Positions 49,032 through 58,559 of a stretch of 64,000 bases of DNA are shown piece by piece (position 1 is the stretch's first letter; each line of letters opens with the position of its first letter). The notes under the pieces were generated by a model that was not told the origin of the DNA, searched no databases, and worked only from the letters and a program-made list of their open reading frames with translations. The stretch is taken from the NCBI RefSeq assembly GCF_000467105.1, contig NZ_BATI01000003.1:1-64000 (forward strand), in the 5' to 3' direction. Origin of the DNA: Aquipseudomonas alcaligenes NBRC 14159 (GTDB taxonomy: Bacteria; Pseudomonadota; Gammaproteobacteria; Pseudomonadales; Pseudomonadaceae). A program made the translations under genes and the position numbers.

Positions 49032-49724
49032 ATGTCCACCATAGCAGAGAATATTGCAAAGGTTCGCGAGCGTATCCGTGAGGCGGCGCAAGCCTCGCAG
49101 CGTGATTCGCAGAGCGTCGGCCTGCTCGCCGTGAGCAAGACCAAACCCGCCGCCGCGGTGCGCGAGGCCTACGCCGCCGGGCAACGCGACTTCGGCGAGA
49201 ACTACCTGCAGGAGGCCCTGGCCAAGCAGGCCGAGCTGAGCGACCTGGATCTGGTCTGGCACTTCATCGGCCCCATCCAGTCGAACAAGACCAAGCTGAT
49301 CGCCGAGCATTTCCAGTGGGTGCACTCGGTGGACCGCCTGAAGATCGCCCAGCGCCTATCCGAGCAGCGCCCGGCGCACCTGCCGCCGCTGAACATCTGC
49401 CTGCAGGTGAACGTCAGCGGCGAAGCCAGCAAATCCGGCTGCACGCCGGAAGAACTCCCCGCGCTGGCACAGGCGGTTACACAACTGCCCGGGCTGCGCC
49501 TGCGCGGATTGATGACAATCCCCGAACCGAGCGATGACCCGCAGGCCCAGCGCGCGCCCCTGGCGCGCCTGCGCCAGCTGCGTGATGAGCTGCACGCCAA
49601 CCTCGACACTCTCTCCATGGGCATGAGCCAGGACCTGGAAGCGGCCATCGCCGAAGGCGCCACCTGGGTTCGCATCGGCACCGCGCTGTTCGGTGCCCGC
49701 GACTATGGCTCGCCCTCCCTATAA
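49032..49724 (+). CDS. yggS: PLP homeostasis protein YggS (PLPBP/PROSC family)
   Basis: 230 residues, single-domain TIM-barrel PLP-binding protein. The PLP lysine is in LLAVSKTKPAAAVREAYAAGQRDFGENYLQEAL; HFIGPIQSNKTKLIAEHF, VNVSGEASKSG and LSMGMSQDLEAAIAEGATWVRIGTALFG complete the family pattern. It buffers free pyridoxal phosphate. The pilT-divergent, proC-adjacent position is conserved in many gammaproteobacteria. First gene of the yggS-proC-yggT-yggU run. Confidence 0.96.
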   Translation: MSTIAENIAKVRERIREAAQASQRDSQSVGLLAVSKTKPAAAVREAYAAGQRDFGENYLQEALAKQAELSDLDLVWHFIGPIQSNKTKLIAEHFQWVHSVDRLKIAQRLSEQRPAHLPPLNICLQVNVSGEASKSGCTPEELPALAQAVTQLPGLRLRGLMTIPEPSDDPQAQRAPLARLRQLRDELHANLDTLSMGMSQDLEAAIAEGATWVRIGTALFGARDYGSPSL

Positions 49725-49737
49725 AGGAAGCATCTGC

Positions 49738-50556
49738 ATGACCCACCCGCGCATCACCTTCATCGGCGCCGGCAACATGGCCACCAGCCTGATCGGCGGC
49801 CTGCTCGCCCAGGGCATTCCGGCCAGCCACATCCGCGCCAGCGACCCGGGCGCCGAGCAGCGCGCCAAGGTGGCCGCCGAGTTCGGCATCGAACTGTTCG
49901 AAAGCAACGCCGAAGCCATTGCCGGTGCCGACGTGGTGGTGCTGGCCACCAAGCCGCAGGTGCTCAAGGGCGTGAGCCAGGCCCTGGCGCCCAGCCTGCA
50001 ACCGGGCCAGCTGATCGTCTCCATTGCCGCCGGCATCACCTGCGCCAGCCTCGCCAGCTGGCTCGGCGATGTCGCCATCGTGCGCTGCATGCCCAACACC
50101 CCGGCGCTGCTGCGCCAGGGCGTCAGCGGCCTGTATGCCAACGCGAAAGTCTCCGCCGCCCAGCGCCAGCAGGCCGAACAGCTGCTGTCTGCCGTCGGCC
50201 TGGCCCTGTGGCTGAACGAAGAGCAACTGATCGACGCGGTCACCGCCGTCTCCGGTAGCGGCCCGGCCTACTTCTTCCTGCTGATCGAGGCGATGACCGC
50301 CGCCGGCGAGAAACTCGGTCTGCCGCGCGCCACCGCCGCCCAGCTGACCCTGCACACCGCGCTGGGCGCCGCGCGCATGGCCACCGAGAGCGACGTGGAA
50401 GCCGCCGAGCTGCGCCGCCGCGTCACCTCGCCCAACGGCACCACCGAAGCGGCGATCAAGACATTCCAGGCCGGCGGCTTCGAAGCTCTGGTACAACAGG
50501 CACTGGACGCCGCCGCCCGGCGCTCCGCCGAACTCGCTGAACAACTGGGTCAATAA
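49738..50556 (+). CDS. proC: pyrroline-5-carboxylate reductase
   Basis: 272 residues. It reduces pyrroline-5-carboxylate to proline with NAD(P)H. The Rossmann loop is ITFIGAGNMATSLIGGLLAQG, and the C-terminal dimer domain shows VTAVSGSGPAYFFLLIEAMTAAGEKLGLPRATA and the RRRVTSPNGTTEAAIKTF signature. AAGGAAG lies before the ATG at 49738, 13 bp after the yggS stop. Confidence 0.97.
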   Translation: MTHPRITFIGAGNMATSLIGGLLAQGIPASHIRASDPGAEQRAKVAAEFGIELFESNAEAIAGADVVVLATKPQVLKGVSQALAPSLQPGQLIVSIAAGITCASLASWLGDVAIVRCMPNTPALLRQGVSGLYANAKVSAAQRQQAEQLLSAVGLALWLNEEQLIDAVTAVSGSGPAYFFLLIEAMTAAGEKLGLPRATAAQLTLHTALGAARMATESDVEAAELRRRVTSPNGTTEAAIKTFQAGGFEALVQQALDAAARRSAELAEQLGQ

Positions 50557-50565
50557 GGAACGTCC

Positions 50566-51159
50566 ATGTCCGGATTCGCTGAAGCCCTCATCTATATCGT
50601 GCAGACGCTGGGCAGCCTGTACCTGCTGATCGTCCTGTTGCGCTTCATCCTGCAACTGGTACGCGCCGACTTCTACAACCCGCTCAGCCAGTTCACCGTG
50701 AAAGCCACCCAGCCGCTGCTCAAGCCGCTGCGGCGGATCATCCCCGGCTTCGGCGGTCTCGACCTGGCCTCGCTGGCGCTGGCGATCCTGGTGCAACTGG
50801 TGCTGATGGTGCTGGTCATCCTGATCGCCGGCGCCAACCCGGCCGCGGTCGGCCTGCAGCTGCTGGTGTGGGCGATCATCGCGGTGACCTCGCTGTTCCT
50901 GAAGATCTTCTTCTTCGCCATGATCATCAGCGTGATCCTTTCCTGGGTCGCGCCCGGCAGCTACAACCCAGGCGCGCAGCTGGTCAACCAGATCTGCGAG
51001 CCGCTGCTGGCGCCCTTCCGCCGCCTGCTGCCGAACCTTGGCGGCCTGGATATCTCACCGATCTTCGCCTTCATCGCGCTGAACCTGCTCGACCGCTTCG
51101 TGATCGGCAACCTGGCCATGATGAGTGGCATGCCCGCCATCCTCAGCCCCTTCATCTGA
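50566..51159 (+). CDS. yggT: YggT family membrane protein
   Basis: 197 residues with two YGGT units, each a pair of transmembrane helices (YLLIVLLRFILQLVRADFYNPLSQFTVKATQPLLKPLRRIIPGFGGLD, then the matching FFFAMIISVILSWVAPGSYNPGAQLVNQICEPLLAPFRRLLPNLGGLDISPI). An inner-membrane protein of uncertain function, associated with osmotic stress and cell division in some bacteria. It follows proC by nine bases. Confidence 0.93.
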   Translation: MSGFAEALIYIVQTLGSLYLLIVLLRFILQLVRADFYNPLSQFTVKATQPLLKPLRRIIPGFGGLDLASLALAILVQLVLMVLVILIAGANPAAVGLQLLVWAIIAVTSLFLKIFFFAMIISVILSWVAPGSYNPGAQLVNQICEPLLAPFRRLLPNLGGLDISPIFAFIALNLLDRFVIGNLAMMSGMPAILSPFI

Positions 51160-51160
51160 A

Positions 51161-51466
51161 GTGGCCTGGTTCCGCTGGGACGGCGAGGATCTGATCCTCG
51201 ACTGCCACCTGCAGCCCAAGGCGAGCAAGGACGAATTCGCCGGGCTGCATGGCGAACGCCTGAAGATCCGTCTCACCGCGCCACCGGTCGAAGGCAAGGC
51301 CAACGCCCAGCTGCTGGCCTTCCTGGCCGGCGCTTTCGGCGTGGCCAAGAGCCAGGTCAGCCTGGAAAGCGGCGAGCTGAACCGCCAGAAGCGCGTGCGC
51401 ATCCGCGCGCCGCGCCGGCTGCCGGACCTGCCGGACCTGCCGGGACTGACCACTGGGTCACCCTGA
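51161..51466 (+). CDS. yggU: YggU family protein (DUF167)
   Basis: About 101 residues when read from GTG at 51161, one base after the yggT stop. LDCHLQPKASKDEFAGLHGERLKIRLTAPPVEGKANAQLLAFLAGAFGVAKSQVSLESGELNRQKRVRI is the whole DUF167 fold. The C-terminus is Pro/Leu-rich (RRLPDLPDLPGL). Function unknown. An ATG at 51125 would overlap yggT by 35 bases and add 12 unconserved residues, so GTG is preferred. Confidence 0.85.
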   Translation: MAWFRWDGEDLILDCHLQPKASKDEFAGLHGERLKIRLTAPPVEGKANAQLLAFLAGAFGVAKSQVSLESGELNRQKRVRIRAPRRLPDLPDLPGLTTGSP

Positions 51467-51612
51467 GTGACCAGCCGGCCGAAGTTGTGAAGCACGCCGA
51501 TTGACGAGCACGCGCCTCACCGCATAATGCAGCCATCTCCGGCAAAGTCATGGGCATTGTCCGGCCAAACACCCCGACCCACGCAGGACGCGCACCCGAG
51601 AGGAGAGCCAGG

Positions 51613-53601
51613 ATGAGCATGGAACGTCTCAGCCAGCAGGTAGATGCCTACGTCACCTGGAAGCGCGAGCTGATGCGCGAGATCACGCGCTATCGCAGCT
51701 GGCTGGCGCACAACCGGCTCGGCTCGGACGCCATGGACGCCCGCCTGGAGCGCGCCCTCAAGCTGCTGCGCACCGACCACATCACCCTGGCCTTCGTCGG
51801 CGAGTTCTCCCGCGGCAAGACCGAGCTGATCAACAGCCTGTTCTTCTCCGAGTACGGCCAGCGCATGCTGCCATCGCACGCCGGGCGCACCACCATGTGC
51901 CCCACCGAGCTGTTCTTCGACCCGCGCTCGGAGCGTTCCTACATCCGCCTGCTGCCCATCGAGACGCGCATGACCGACGCCAGCGTGGCGCAGTTCAAGC
52001 GCATCCCGCGGCACTGGGTAAATATTCCGCTCGACCCGAGCGACCCGGACAACATGGCCCTGGCCTTCGCCCAGGTGGCCAAGACCAAACCCATGCCGGT
52101 GGAACAGGCGATCCAGCTCGGCTTCCTGCCGGACATGCTGGAGCCGGCCGGCAAACTTGGCCAGGTGCTGGTGCCGGCCTGGCGGCATGCCATGGTCAAC
52201 TTCGACCATCCGCTGCTGCGCCAGGGCCTGCGCATTCTCGACACGCCCGGCCTCAACGCGCTGGGCAGCGAGCCCGAGCTGACCCTGTCGATGCTGCCGA
52301 GCGCCCAGGCGATCATCTTCCTGCTGGCCGCCGACACCGGCGTTACCGCCAGCGACATGGCGATCTGGAAGGAACACATCCGCCAGCTCGACGACGACAC
52401 CCAGGCCAGCCTGTTCGCCGTGCTGAACAAGATCGACGTGCTGTGGGACGACCTGGCCGGCGAGGAGTACGTGCAGAAGGCCATCGGCCTGGTGCGCAAC
52501 AGCACCGCCAAGCAGCTCGGCATCCCCGCTGCCAGCGTGCTGCCGCTGTCGGCCAAGCAGGCACTGATCGCCAAGGTGCGCAAGGACGAGGAACTGCTCG
52601 CGCGCAGCCAGCTGGCCGACCTGGAGCAGCTGCTGTGCGAGCGCATCGTCGCGCAGAAGGAACGCCTGCTCGAAGAGCGCGTGGTCAACCAGGTGCTGGC
52701 CCTGCTCAACAACAGCCAGCATGTGCTCAACCTGCGTCTGGAGAAGGTCCGCGAGCAGCAGGCGCTGCTCAGCCACCACCAGCATGACAACGGCCAGCTG
52801 CTGTTCGAGCTGACCGCCAAGACCAAGGAAGACCACGCCCTGCACCACAAGCGCCTGCTGGGCCTGAAGACCAACCAGCGCCTGCTCAAGCGCCAGGGCG
52901 ACCTGCTGCGCATCGCCGTGCGCCCGGAGCGCCTGGAGGAACACCTGACCCAGGTGCGCCAGGGCCTCAGCGGCAGCTGGACCACCCTCGGCATCAACCA
53001 GGCCATCGTGCAGTTCTTCCGCAGCGTCGAGCACGACCTCGGCAACCTGACCCAGGAAGCCGAGATGGCCAACAAGATGGTCGCCGCCATCTACCGCCGG
53101 CATAACGAGGAAAACCCGCTGCACGGGGTCGACGCGCCGCAGTTCAACAGCCAGCGCTACCAGCGCGAGCTCAAGCAGCTGCGCAACAAGGCCGACCAGT
53201 TCCGCCTGCAGCTCAAGACCCTGCTCACCGAGCAGCGCAGCCTGACCAAGCGCTTCTTCGCCACCCTGGTGCAGGAAGTCATGGGCCTGCACCAGCGCCT
53301 GCGCGCGGAGGCCGAGCAGTGGGCGGGCGATGCCCTGATGCCGCTGATGCAGCACACCCTGGAACACAAGCAGATGCTGGAAACCCACATGCTGCGCCTC
53401 AAGGCCCTGGCCCAGGAAACCCAGCAGGCGCGCCAGCGCGGCCAGCAACTGGCCGGCTACCTGGCCACGCTGGAAACCCAGCTGGCCCAGGCCAGCGAGA
53501 TGCTCCGCGTGCTGCGCCGCCCGGCACCGATCCAGCGCCAGGGCAAGGTGGTCAGCCTGCCAACGGCGGCCCGTTCGCAGGGCGGCGCCGACAGCGCCTG
53601 A
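51613..53601 (+). CDS. dynamin-like large GTPase
   Basis: 662 residues. The N-terminal dynamin-type GTPase domain has G1 FVGEFSRGKTELINSLF (about 62-77), G2 threonines in AGRTTMCPTE, G3 ILDTPGLNALG (about 208), and G4 LNKIDVLWDD (about 271). The remaining 350 residues are predicted largely helical with Gln/Leu-rich coiled coil, ending in a Lys/Arg tail. No transmembrane hairpin is evident. Bacterial dynamin-like proteins act in membrane remodelling, chromosome partition (CrfC) or envelope stress; which applies is not readable. AGGA precedes the ATG at 51613. It sits between yggU and metX and is followed by a strong hairpin, so it is probably its own unit. Confidence 0.85.
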   Translation: MSMERLSQQVDAYVTWKRELMREITRYRSWLAHNRLGSDAMDARLERALKLLRTDHITLAFVGEFSRGKTELINSLFFSEYGQRMLPSHAGRTTMCPTELFFDPRSERSYIRLLPIETRMTDASVAQFKRIPRHWVNIPLDPSDPDNMALAFAQVAKTKPMPVEQAIQLGFLPDMLEPAGKLGQVLVPAWRHAMVNFDHPLLRQGLRILDTPGLNALGSEPELTLSMLPSAQAIIFLLAADTGVTASDMAIWKEHIRQLDDDTQASLFAVLNKIDVLWDDLAGEEYVQKAIGLVRNSTAKQLGIPAASVLPLSAKQALIAKVRKDEELLARSQLADLEQLLCERIVAQKERLLEERVVNQVLALLNNSQHVLNLRLEKVREQQALLSHHQHDNGQLLFELTAKTKEDHALHHKRLLGLKTNQRLLKRQGDLLRIAVRPERLEEHLTQVRQGLSGSWTTLGINQAIVQFFRSVEHDLGNLTQEAEMANKMVAAIYRRHNEENPLHGVDAPQFNSQRYQRELKQLRNKADQFRLQLKTLLTEQRSLTKRFFATLVQEVMGLHQRLRAEAEQWAGDALMPLMQHTLEHKQMLETHMLRLKALAQETQQARQRGQQLAGYLATLETQLAQASEMLRVLRRPAPIQRQGKVVSLPTAARSQGGADSA

Positions 53602-53626
53602 AAGCCTCTGGATTCAGGCACTTGAC

Positions 53627-53664
53627 CACGGCCCCCGCGCTTGCTGCCGGGGGCCGTGCTCTTT
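53627..53664 (+). terminator. hairpin after the dynamin-like gene
   Basis: CACGGCCCCCG (53627-53637) and CGGGGGCCGTG (53648-53658) form a perfect 11-bp stem with a 10-base loop, followed by CTCTTT. Probable intrinsic terminator with a weak U-tract. Confidence 0.75.
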
Positions 53665-53700
53665 AGACTGCTGCACTTTCCTGGATCGAGAGCAGGGTCG

Positions 53701-54840
53701 ATGCCGACTGTTTTCCCCGCCGACTCCGTTGGCCTGGTCACCCCCCAGACCGCCCGCTTCAGCGAACCGCTGGCGCTGGTCTGTGGCCGCAGCCTGGCCG
53801 ACTACCAGCTGGTCTACGAGACCTACGGCACGCTCAATGCCACGGCCAGCAACGCCGTACTGATCTGCCATGCGCTGTCCGGCCACCACCACGCCGCCGG
53901 TTTCCACAGCGTCGACGAGCGCAAGCCCGGCTGGTGGGACAGCTGCATCGGCCCCGGCAAGCCAATCGACACCGACAAGTTCTTCGTCGTCAGCCTCAAC
54001 AACCTCGGCGGCTGCAACGGCTCCACCGGCCCCTCCAGCCTCAATCCGGCGACCGGCAAACCTTACGGTGCCGACTTCCCGGTGATGACCGTGGAGGACT
54101 GGGTACACAGCCAGGCGCGCTTGGCCGACCTGCTGGGCATCCGCCAGTGGGCCGCGGTGGTGGGCGGCAGCCTCGGCGGCATGCAGGCCCTGCAGTGGAC
54201 CATCAGCTACCCCGAACGCGTGCGCCACTGCCTGTGCATCGCCTCGGCGCCCAAACTGTCAGCGCAGAACATCGCCTTCAACGAAGTGGCGCGCCAGGCC
54301 ATCCTCACCGATCCGGAGTTCCATGGCGGGCACTTCCAGGAACAGGGCGTGATCCCCAAGCGCGGCCTGATGCTGGCGCGCATGGTCGGCCACATCACCT
54401 ACCTGTCGGACGACGCCATGGGCGAGAAATTCGGCCGCGAGCTGAAAACCGACAAGCTCAACTACGACTTCCACAGCGTCGAGTTCCAGGTCGAGAGCTA
54501 CCTGCGCTACCAGGGCGAAGAGTTCTCCGGGCGCTTCGATGCCAACACCTACCTGCTGATGACCAAGGCGCTCGACTACTTCGACCCGGCCGCCGCCCAC
54601 GAGGGCGACCTGGCCAGGACCCTGAGCACGGCCAAGGCCGACTTCTGCCTGATGTCCTTCACCACCGACTGGCGCTTCTCGCCGGCGCGCTCGCGGGAGA
54701 TCGTCGATGCGCTATTGGCCGCCAAGAAGAACGTCTGCTACCTGGAGATCGACGCGCCGCAGGGCCACGACGCCTTCCTCATGCCGATCCCGCGCTACCT
54801 GCAGGCCTTCGGCGCCTACATGAAACGGATCGAGGTCTGA
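53701..54840 (+). CDS. metX: homoserine O-acyltransferase MetX
   Basis: 379 residues, alpha/beta-hydrolase fold. The catalytic serine is in [16 protein letters not shown] (about residue 157), the aspartate in [10 protein letters not shown] and the histidine in [11 protein letters not shown]. It activates homoserine for methionine synthesis. Pseudomonas MetX enzymes are reported to use succinyl-CoA despite the MetX fold; acyl specificity is not decided here. It is followed one base later by metW. Together they form a conserved pair. Confidence 0.96.
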   Translation: MPTVFPADSVGLVTPQTARFSEPLALVCGRSLADYQLVYETYGTLNATASNAVLICHALSGHHHAAGFHSVDERKPGWWDSCIGPGKPIDTDKFFVVSLNNLGGCNGSTGPSSLNPATGKPYGADFPVMTVEDWVHSQARLADLLGIRQWAAVVGGSLGGMQALQWTISYPERVRHCLCIASAPKLSAQNIAFNEVARQAILTDPEFHGGHFQEQGVIPKRGLMLARMVGHITYLSDDAMGEKFGRELKTDKLNYDFHSVEFQVESYLRYQGEEFSGRFDANTYLLMTKALDYFDPAAAHEGDLARTLSTAKADFCLMSFTTDWRFSPARSREIVDALLAAKKNVCYLEIDAPQGHDAFLMPIPRYLQAFGAYMKRIEV

Positions 54841-54841
54841 T

Positions 54842-55462
54842 ATGCGAGCGGATCTGGAAATCATCCAGGACTGGATAGCCCCGGGCAGCCGCGTGCTCGA
54901 CCTCGGCTGCGGTGACGGCGCACTGCTGGAACACCTGCGCGACCACAAGCAGGTCGGCGGCTACGGCCTGGAGATCGATGCGGAGAAGATCGCCCGCTGC
55001 ATCGAGCGCGGCGTCAACGTGATCGAGCAGAACCTCGACGAGGGCCTGGGCAACTTTGCCGACAACAGCTTCGACGTGGTGGTGATGACCCAGTCGCTGC
55101 AGGCCCTGAAGTACCCGGACAAGGTACTGGCGGAGATGCTGCGGGTCGGCAAGACCTGCATCATCACCTTCCCCAACTTCGGCCACTGGCGCTGCCGCTG
55201 GTACCTCACCACCAAGGGCCGCATGCCGGTTTCCGACTTCCTGCCCTACACCTGGTACAACACGCCGAACATCCACTTCTGCACCTTCGAGGACTTCGAG
55301 CGCCTATGCCACGAGCTCGGCGCGCGGGTCGAGGAGCGTCTGGCGGTGGACCACGAACATCGCCACAACCTGGGCAGCCGACTCTGGCCTAATCTGTTGG
55401 GTGAAATCGGCATCTATCGCGTCAGCGGGTCCGGCCTGGCCGGTCACCGCGTCGCCGTCTAA
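54842..55462 (+). CDS. metW: methionine biosynthesis protein MetW
   Basis: 206 residues, class I methyltransferase-like fold: [30 protein letters not shown] is motif I and the acidic loop, [31 protein letters not shown] follows, then [14 protein letters not shown]. MetW is needed with MetX for full homoserine acyltransferase activity in several proteobacteria. It starts one base after the metX stop, so it is co-translated. Confidence 0.95.
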   Translation: MRADLEIIQDWIAPGSRVLDLGCGDGALLEHLRDHKQVGGYGLEIDAEKIARCIERGVNVIEQNLDEGLGNFADNSFDVVVMTQSLQALKYPDKVLAEMLRVGKTCIITFPNFGHWRCRWYLTTKGRMPVSDFLPYTWYNTPNIHFCTFEDFERLCHELGARVEERLAVDHEHRHNLGSRLWPNLLGEIGIYRVSGSGLAGHRVAV

Positions 55463-55477
55463 TCCGGAGGTTCCGTC

Positions 55478-55897
55478 ATGCGCCGCTTCGTATCCCTGGT
55501 TTTCTGCCTGCTGCTCGCCCTGCCCGCGGTTGCCGAGCGCAAACAGGCCTTCGGCGAGCTGGACGTGCACTACAGCGTGTTCAACTCCAGCTTCCTGCAG
55601 CCCGATGTGGCCGCCGCCGCCGGGCTGACCCGCAGCAAGACCGTCGGTGTGCTCAACATCGCCGCGCTGAAAGACGGCAAGGGCCAGGCCGCCAAGGTCA
55701 ACGGCACCCTGAAGAACCTGCTGGGCCAAACCAGCGAGCTGACGTTCAAACAGGTGCTGGAAAGCGGCGCCGTGTACTACCTCGCCGAGTTCCCGCTGCG
55801 CCAGCGCGAAATGCTGACCTTCAGCATCCAGGTGCAGATCGGCGACGCAGCCCCGCACACCCTTACCTTCAACCAGGAAGTCTTCCCGGACGAATGA
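55478..55897 (+). CDS. DUF4426 domain-containing periplasmic protein
   Basis: 139 residues with a clear Sec signal ([20 protein letters not shown], about 20 residues). The mature part ([37 protein letters not shown]) fits the DUF4426 family, found beside metW-rdgB-hemW in pseudomonads. The function is unknown. GGAGG precedes the ATG and its stop overlaps rdgB (ATGA). Confidence 0.88.
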   Translation: MRRFVSLVFCLLLALPAVAERKQAFGELDVHYSVFNSSFLQPDVAAAAGLTRSKTVGVLNIAALKDGKGQAAKVNGTLKNLLGQTSELTFKQVLESGAVYYLAEFPLRQREMLTFSIQVQIGDAAPHTLTFNQEVFPDE

Positions 55898-56490
55898 TGC
55901 TGCTCAAAGAACTCGTACTCGCCAGCCACAACGCCGGCAAGCTCAAGGAACTCCAGGCCATGCTCGGCGAGCATGTGCGCGTGCGCTCGATCGGCGAATT
56001 CTCCAGCGTCGAGCCAGAGGAAACCGGCCTGTCGTTCGTCGAGAACGCCATCCTCAAGGCGCGCAACGCCGCTCGCGTGTCCGGCCTACCGGCGCTGGCC
56101 GACGACTCCGGTCTGGCCGTGGACTTCCTCGGCGGCGCCCCCGGCATCTACTCGGCGCGCTATGCCGACGGCCAGGGTGACGCCGCCAACAACGCCAAGC
56201 TGCTGGACGCCCTGAAGGATGTCCCGGACGGCGAGCGCGGCGCCCAGTTCGTCTGCGCCCTGGCCCTGGTGCGACATGCCGACGACCCACTGCCGATTCT
56301 CTGCGAAGGCCTCTGGCACGGCAGCATCCTGCACGAAGCGCGTGGCGAGCAGGGCTTCGGTTACGATCCGCTGTTCTGGGTGCCGGAGCGCCAGTGCTCC
56401 AGCGCCGAACTGGCCAGCGACGAGAAGAACCGCATCAGCCACCGCGCCCGTGCCATGGCCCTGCTCAAACAGCGCCTGGGCCTGACGTGA
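55894..56490 (+). CDS. rdgB: non-canonical purine NTP pyrophosphatase (dITP/XTP)
   Basis: 198 residues, HAM1/RdgB family. [18 protein letters not shown] is the N-terminal substrate loop, followed by [43 protein letters not shown] with the catalytic aspartates, and [12 protein letters not shown] and SHRARAM near the end. It removes dITP, ITP and XTP from the nucleotide pool. It overlaps the DUF4426 stop by four bases; ATGATG leaves the start ambiguous by one codon. Confidence 0.96.
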   Translation: MMLLKELVLASHNAGKLKELQAMLGEHVRVRSIGEFSSVEPEETGLSFVENAILKARNAARVSGLPALADDSGLAVDFLGGAPGIYSARYADGQGDAANNAKLLDALKDVPDGERGAQFVCALALVRHADDPLPILCEGLWHGSILHEARGEQGFGYDPLFWVPERQCSSAELASDEKNRISHRARAMALLKQRLGLT

Positions 56491-57728
56491 GCCAGACGCC
56501 CTCACCCCCTACCCCTCTCCCAGAGGGAGAGGGGAGCACTTACTCCGCACCTGCGGACAGCACTAGCCCCTCTCCCCTCGGGGTGAGGGACTTCCAGCTC
56601 CCCCCGCTCGCCCTCTACCTCCACATCCCCTGGTGCGTGCGCAAATGCCCCTACTGCGACTTCAACTCGCATGCTGCCGGGCCTAGCCTGCCGGAAGAGG
56701 AATACGTCGACGCCCTGCTGGCCGACCTCGACCAGGACCTGGGCCACGTGCACGGCCGCGAGCTGACCTCGATCTTCTTCGGCGGCGGCACCCCCAGCCT
56801 GTTCTCGGCCAAGGCACTCGGCCGGCTACTGCAGGGCGTGCAGCAGCGCGTGCCGTTCGCCAGCGATATCGAGATCACCCTGGAAGCCAATCCGGGCACC
56901 TTCGAGCAGGCCAAGTTCCGCGACTACCGCAGCCTGGGCATCAACCGCCTGTCGATCGGCGTGCAGAGCTTCCAGGAAGCCAAGCTCAAGGCCCTGGGGC
57001 GTATCCACAACGGCGACGAGGCGATCCGCGCCGCCGATATGGCGCGCGCCGCCGGCTTCGACAACTTCAACCTCGACCTGATGCACGGCCTGCCCGAGCA
57101 GAGCATCGAGGACGCCCTGTACGACCTGCGCACCGCCATCGCCCAGGGGCCGACGCACCTGTCCTGGTACCAGCTGACCATGGAACCCAACACGGTGTTC
57201 TGGAGCCAGCCGCCGCAGCTGCCGGAAGATGACCTGCTGTGGGACATCCAGGAAGCCGGCCAGGCTCTGCTGGCCGCCGAAGGCTATGCGCAGTACGAGG
57301 TCTCCGCCTACGCCCAGGCCGGGCGCCAGGCGCGGCACAACCTCAACTACTGGAGCTTCGGCGACTTCCTCGGCATCGGCGCCGGCGCCCACGCCAAGCT
57401 CTCGGCGCCGGACGGGCGCATCGTCCGCAGCTGGAAGACCCGCCTGCCCAAGGACTACCTAGACCCGGCCAAAGCCTTCCAGGCCGGCGAGCGCGTGCTG
57501 GATGCCGAGGAGCTGCCTTTCGAGTTCCTCATGAACGTGCTGCGCCTCACCGAAGGCGCGCCCGCCGCCCTGTTCGAGCAACGCACCGGCCTGCCGCTGG
57601 CCAGCCTGGAGCAGGCGCGGCGCGAAGCCGAGGCGCGCCAGCTACTGCAGAGCGACCCGCAGCGCCTGGTCGCCACCCCCGAGGGCCAGCTGTTCCTCAA
57701 CGATTTGCTGCAGCACTTCCTGCCCTGA
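56487..57728 (+). CDS. hemW: heme chaperone HemW (radical SAM)
   Basis: HemW/HemN-like radical SAM protein. The [4Fe-4S] motif is CVRKCPYC in [50 protein letters not shown] and the C-terminal HemN domain follow. It lacks the extended N-terminal features of coproporphyrinogen dehydrogenase, so a haem chaperone is the better call. Starting at GTG 56487 (overlapping the rdgB stop) gives 413 residues, of which about the first 35 are encoded by a palindromic repeat. A second in-frame GTG at 56583 gives 381 residues, the usual family length. Which start is used is unresolved. Confidence 0.93.
   Translation: MSQTPSPPTPLPEGEGSTYSAPADSTSPSPLGVRDFQLPPLALYLHIPWCVRKCPYCDFNSHAAGPSLPEEEYVDALLADLDQDLGHVHGRELTSIFFGGGTPSLFSAKALGRLLQGVQQRVPFASDIEITLEANPGTFEQAKFRDYRSLGINRLSIGVQSFQEAKLKALGRIHNGDEAIRAADMARAAGFDNFNLDLMHGLPEQSIEDALYDLRTAIAQGPTHLSWYQLTMEPNTVFWSQPPQLPEDDLLWDIQEAGQALLAAEGYAQYEVSAYAQAGRQARHNLNYWSFGDFLGIGAGAHAKLSAPDGRIVRSWKTRLPKDYLDPAKAFQAGERVLDAEELPFEFLMNVLRLTEGAPAALFEQRTGLPLASLEQARREAEARQLLQSDPQRLVATPEGQLFLNDLLQHFLP
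56499..56589. repeat. REP-like palindromic element within the hemW 5' end
   Basis: A 91-bp element bounded by perfect 10-bp inverted termini, CCCTCACCCC (56499-56508) and GGGGTGAGGG (56580-56589). Inside are CCCCTCTCCC/GGGAGAGGGG (56512-56521 and 56525-56534, three-base loop) and a second hairpin using CCCTCTCCCC near 56568 with the right terminus. The core matches the repeat at 18-58. It is probably a non-autonomous REP-type element. In the longest reading frame it encodes a Pro/Ser/Gly-rich stretch with no homology. Confidence 0.8.
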
Positions 57729-57810
57729 GCCACGCCGTGCGCCAGCTCTCGGCAGCCCCGTCGACAGACGGTAAACTGCCAGCGCCCGATCATCACAACA
57801 AGGACCACCG

Positions 57811-58134
57811 ATGGATCTCGTACTCGACCTGATCGCCACCCTCTCGCGCTGGTGCCGCGGCAACCTGTACGACATCTCCCTGGCGATCATGGCCACCCTG
57901 TTTGTGCTGTTCGGGCCCGGCATCAACGCCTGGGTGCAGAAGTCCATCAGCGGCCTCAACTTCGTCCTGCGCACCCTGATCTTCGTGCTGGTCTGCGCCA
58001 TCGGCTACGGCCTCGCCATCGTCTTCCTAACGCCCTGGCTGGCCAAGGGCCTGGGCTACTTCAACAACTTCACCCTGTCGCCGGTCCTGCTACTAGTCTT
58101 CTTCCTGATCGGCGTGCTGGCCGATCGCAGCTAG
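57811..58134 (+). CDS. DUF3392 membrane protein
   Basis: 107 residues with three hydrophobic helices (ISLAIMATLFVLFGPGINAWV, VLRTLIFVLVCAIGYGLAIVFL, LSPVLLLVFFLIGVLA). It fits the DUF3392 family of small inner-membrane proteins, of unknown function. AAGGA lies upstream. It sits downstream of hemW on the same strand after an 82-bp gap. Confidence 0.85.
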   Translation: MDLVLDLIATLSRWCRGNLYDISLAIMATLFVLFGPGINAWVQKSISGLNFVLRTLIFVLVCAIGYGLAIVFLTPWLAKGLGYFNNFTLSPVLLLVFFLIGVLADRS

Positions 58135-58167
58135 CGGCGCCCAGCGGGGCGCCCGTCAAGGAGCCCC

Positions 58168-58422
58168 ATGAAGCCACTCAAGCATCTCTATCTGTACTTC
58201 CAGGATGGCCAGCGCCTGGCCTTGCGCTTTCCCAAGCAGAGCGAGGACCCGGCCGCCGTCGCCCGCGCCCTGCGCAAGCAGCTGGAATCGCCCTTCCTGA
58301 GCATCGAGGTGGATGGCGACCTACTGATGATTCCGCGCGAAAGCATCAAGTACCTGCAGGTCTGCCCGATGCCGGCCGCCCTGCCGGAGCTGACCATCCA
58401 GGGCGCCGAGGTCATCGACTAG
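58168..58422 (+). CDS. small conserved hypothetical protein
   Basis: 84 residues, soluble, mixed alpha/beta look: HLYLYFQDGQRLALRFP, then an AARALRKQLE-like helix, then SIEVDGDLLMIPRESIKYLQVCP. AAGGAG lies just before the ATG and codon bias matches neighbours, so it is a real gene. I do not recognise a characterised family. It follows the DUF3392 gene by 33 bp. Confidence 0.75.
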   Translation: MKPLKHLYLYFQDGQRLALRFPKQSEDPAAVARALRKQLESPFLSIEVDGDLLMIPRESIKYLQVCPMPAALPELTIQGAEVID

Positions 58423-58559
58423 CCCCCCGCCGCCAGCCAGCCGAGCGGCCCCGGGACTGCGTCACCCTGCAGCCGCTCGACTATCGCCAATCAATCTAAT
58501 GCTCGGGGCCAAACCGGGATTAAATTGAACCTAGGCAAGTGCAGGGAGAATCGTGACCT

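Noticed and set aside
56499..56589. Insertion sequence in hemW
   Set aside because: Only 91 bp with nested palindromes and no transposase or target-site duplication seen; REP-type element fits better.
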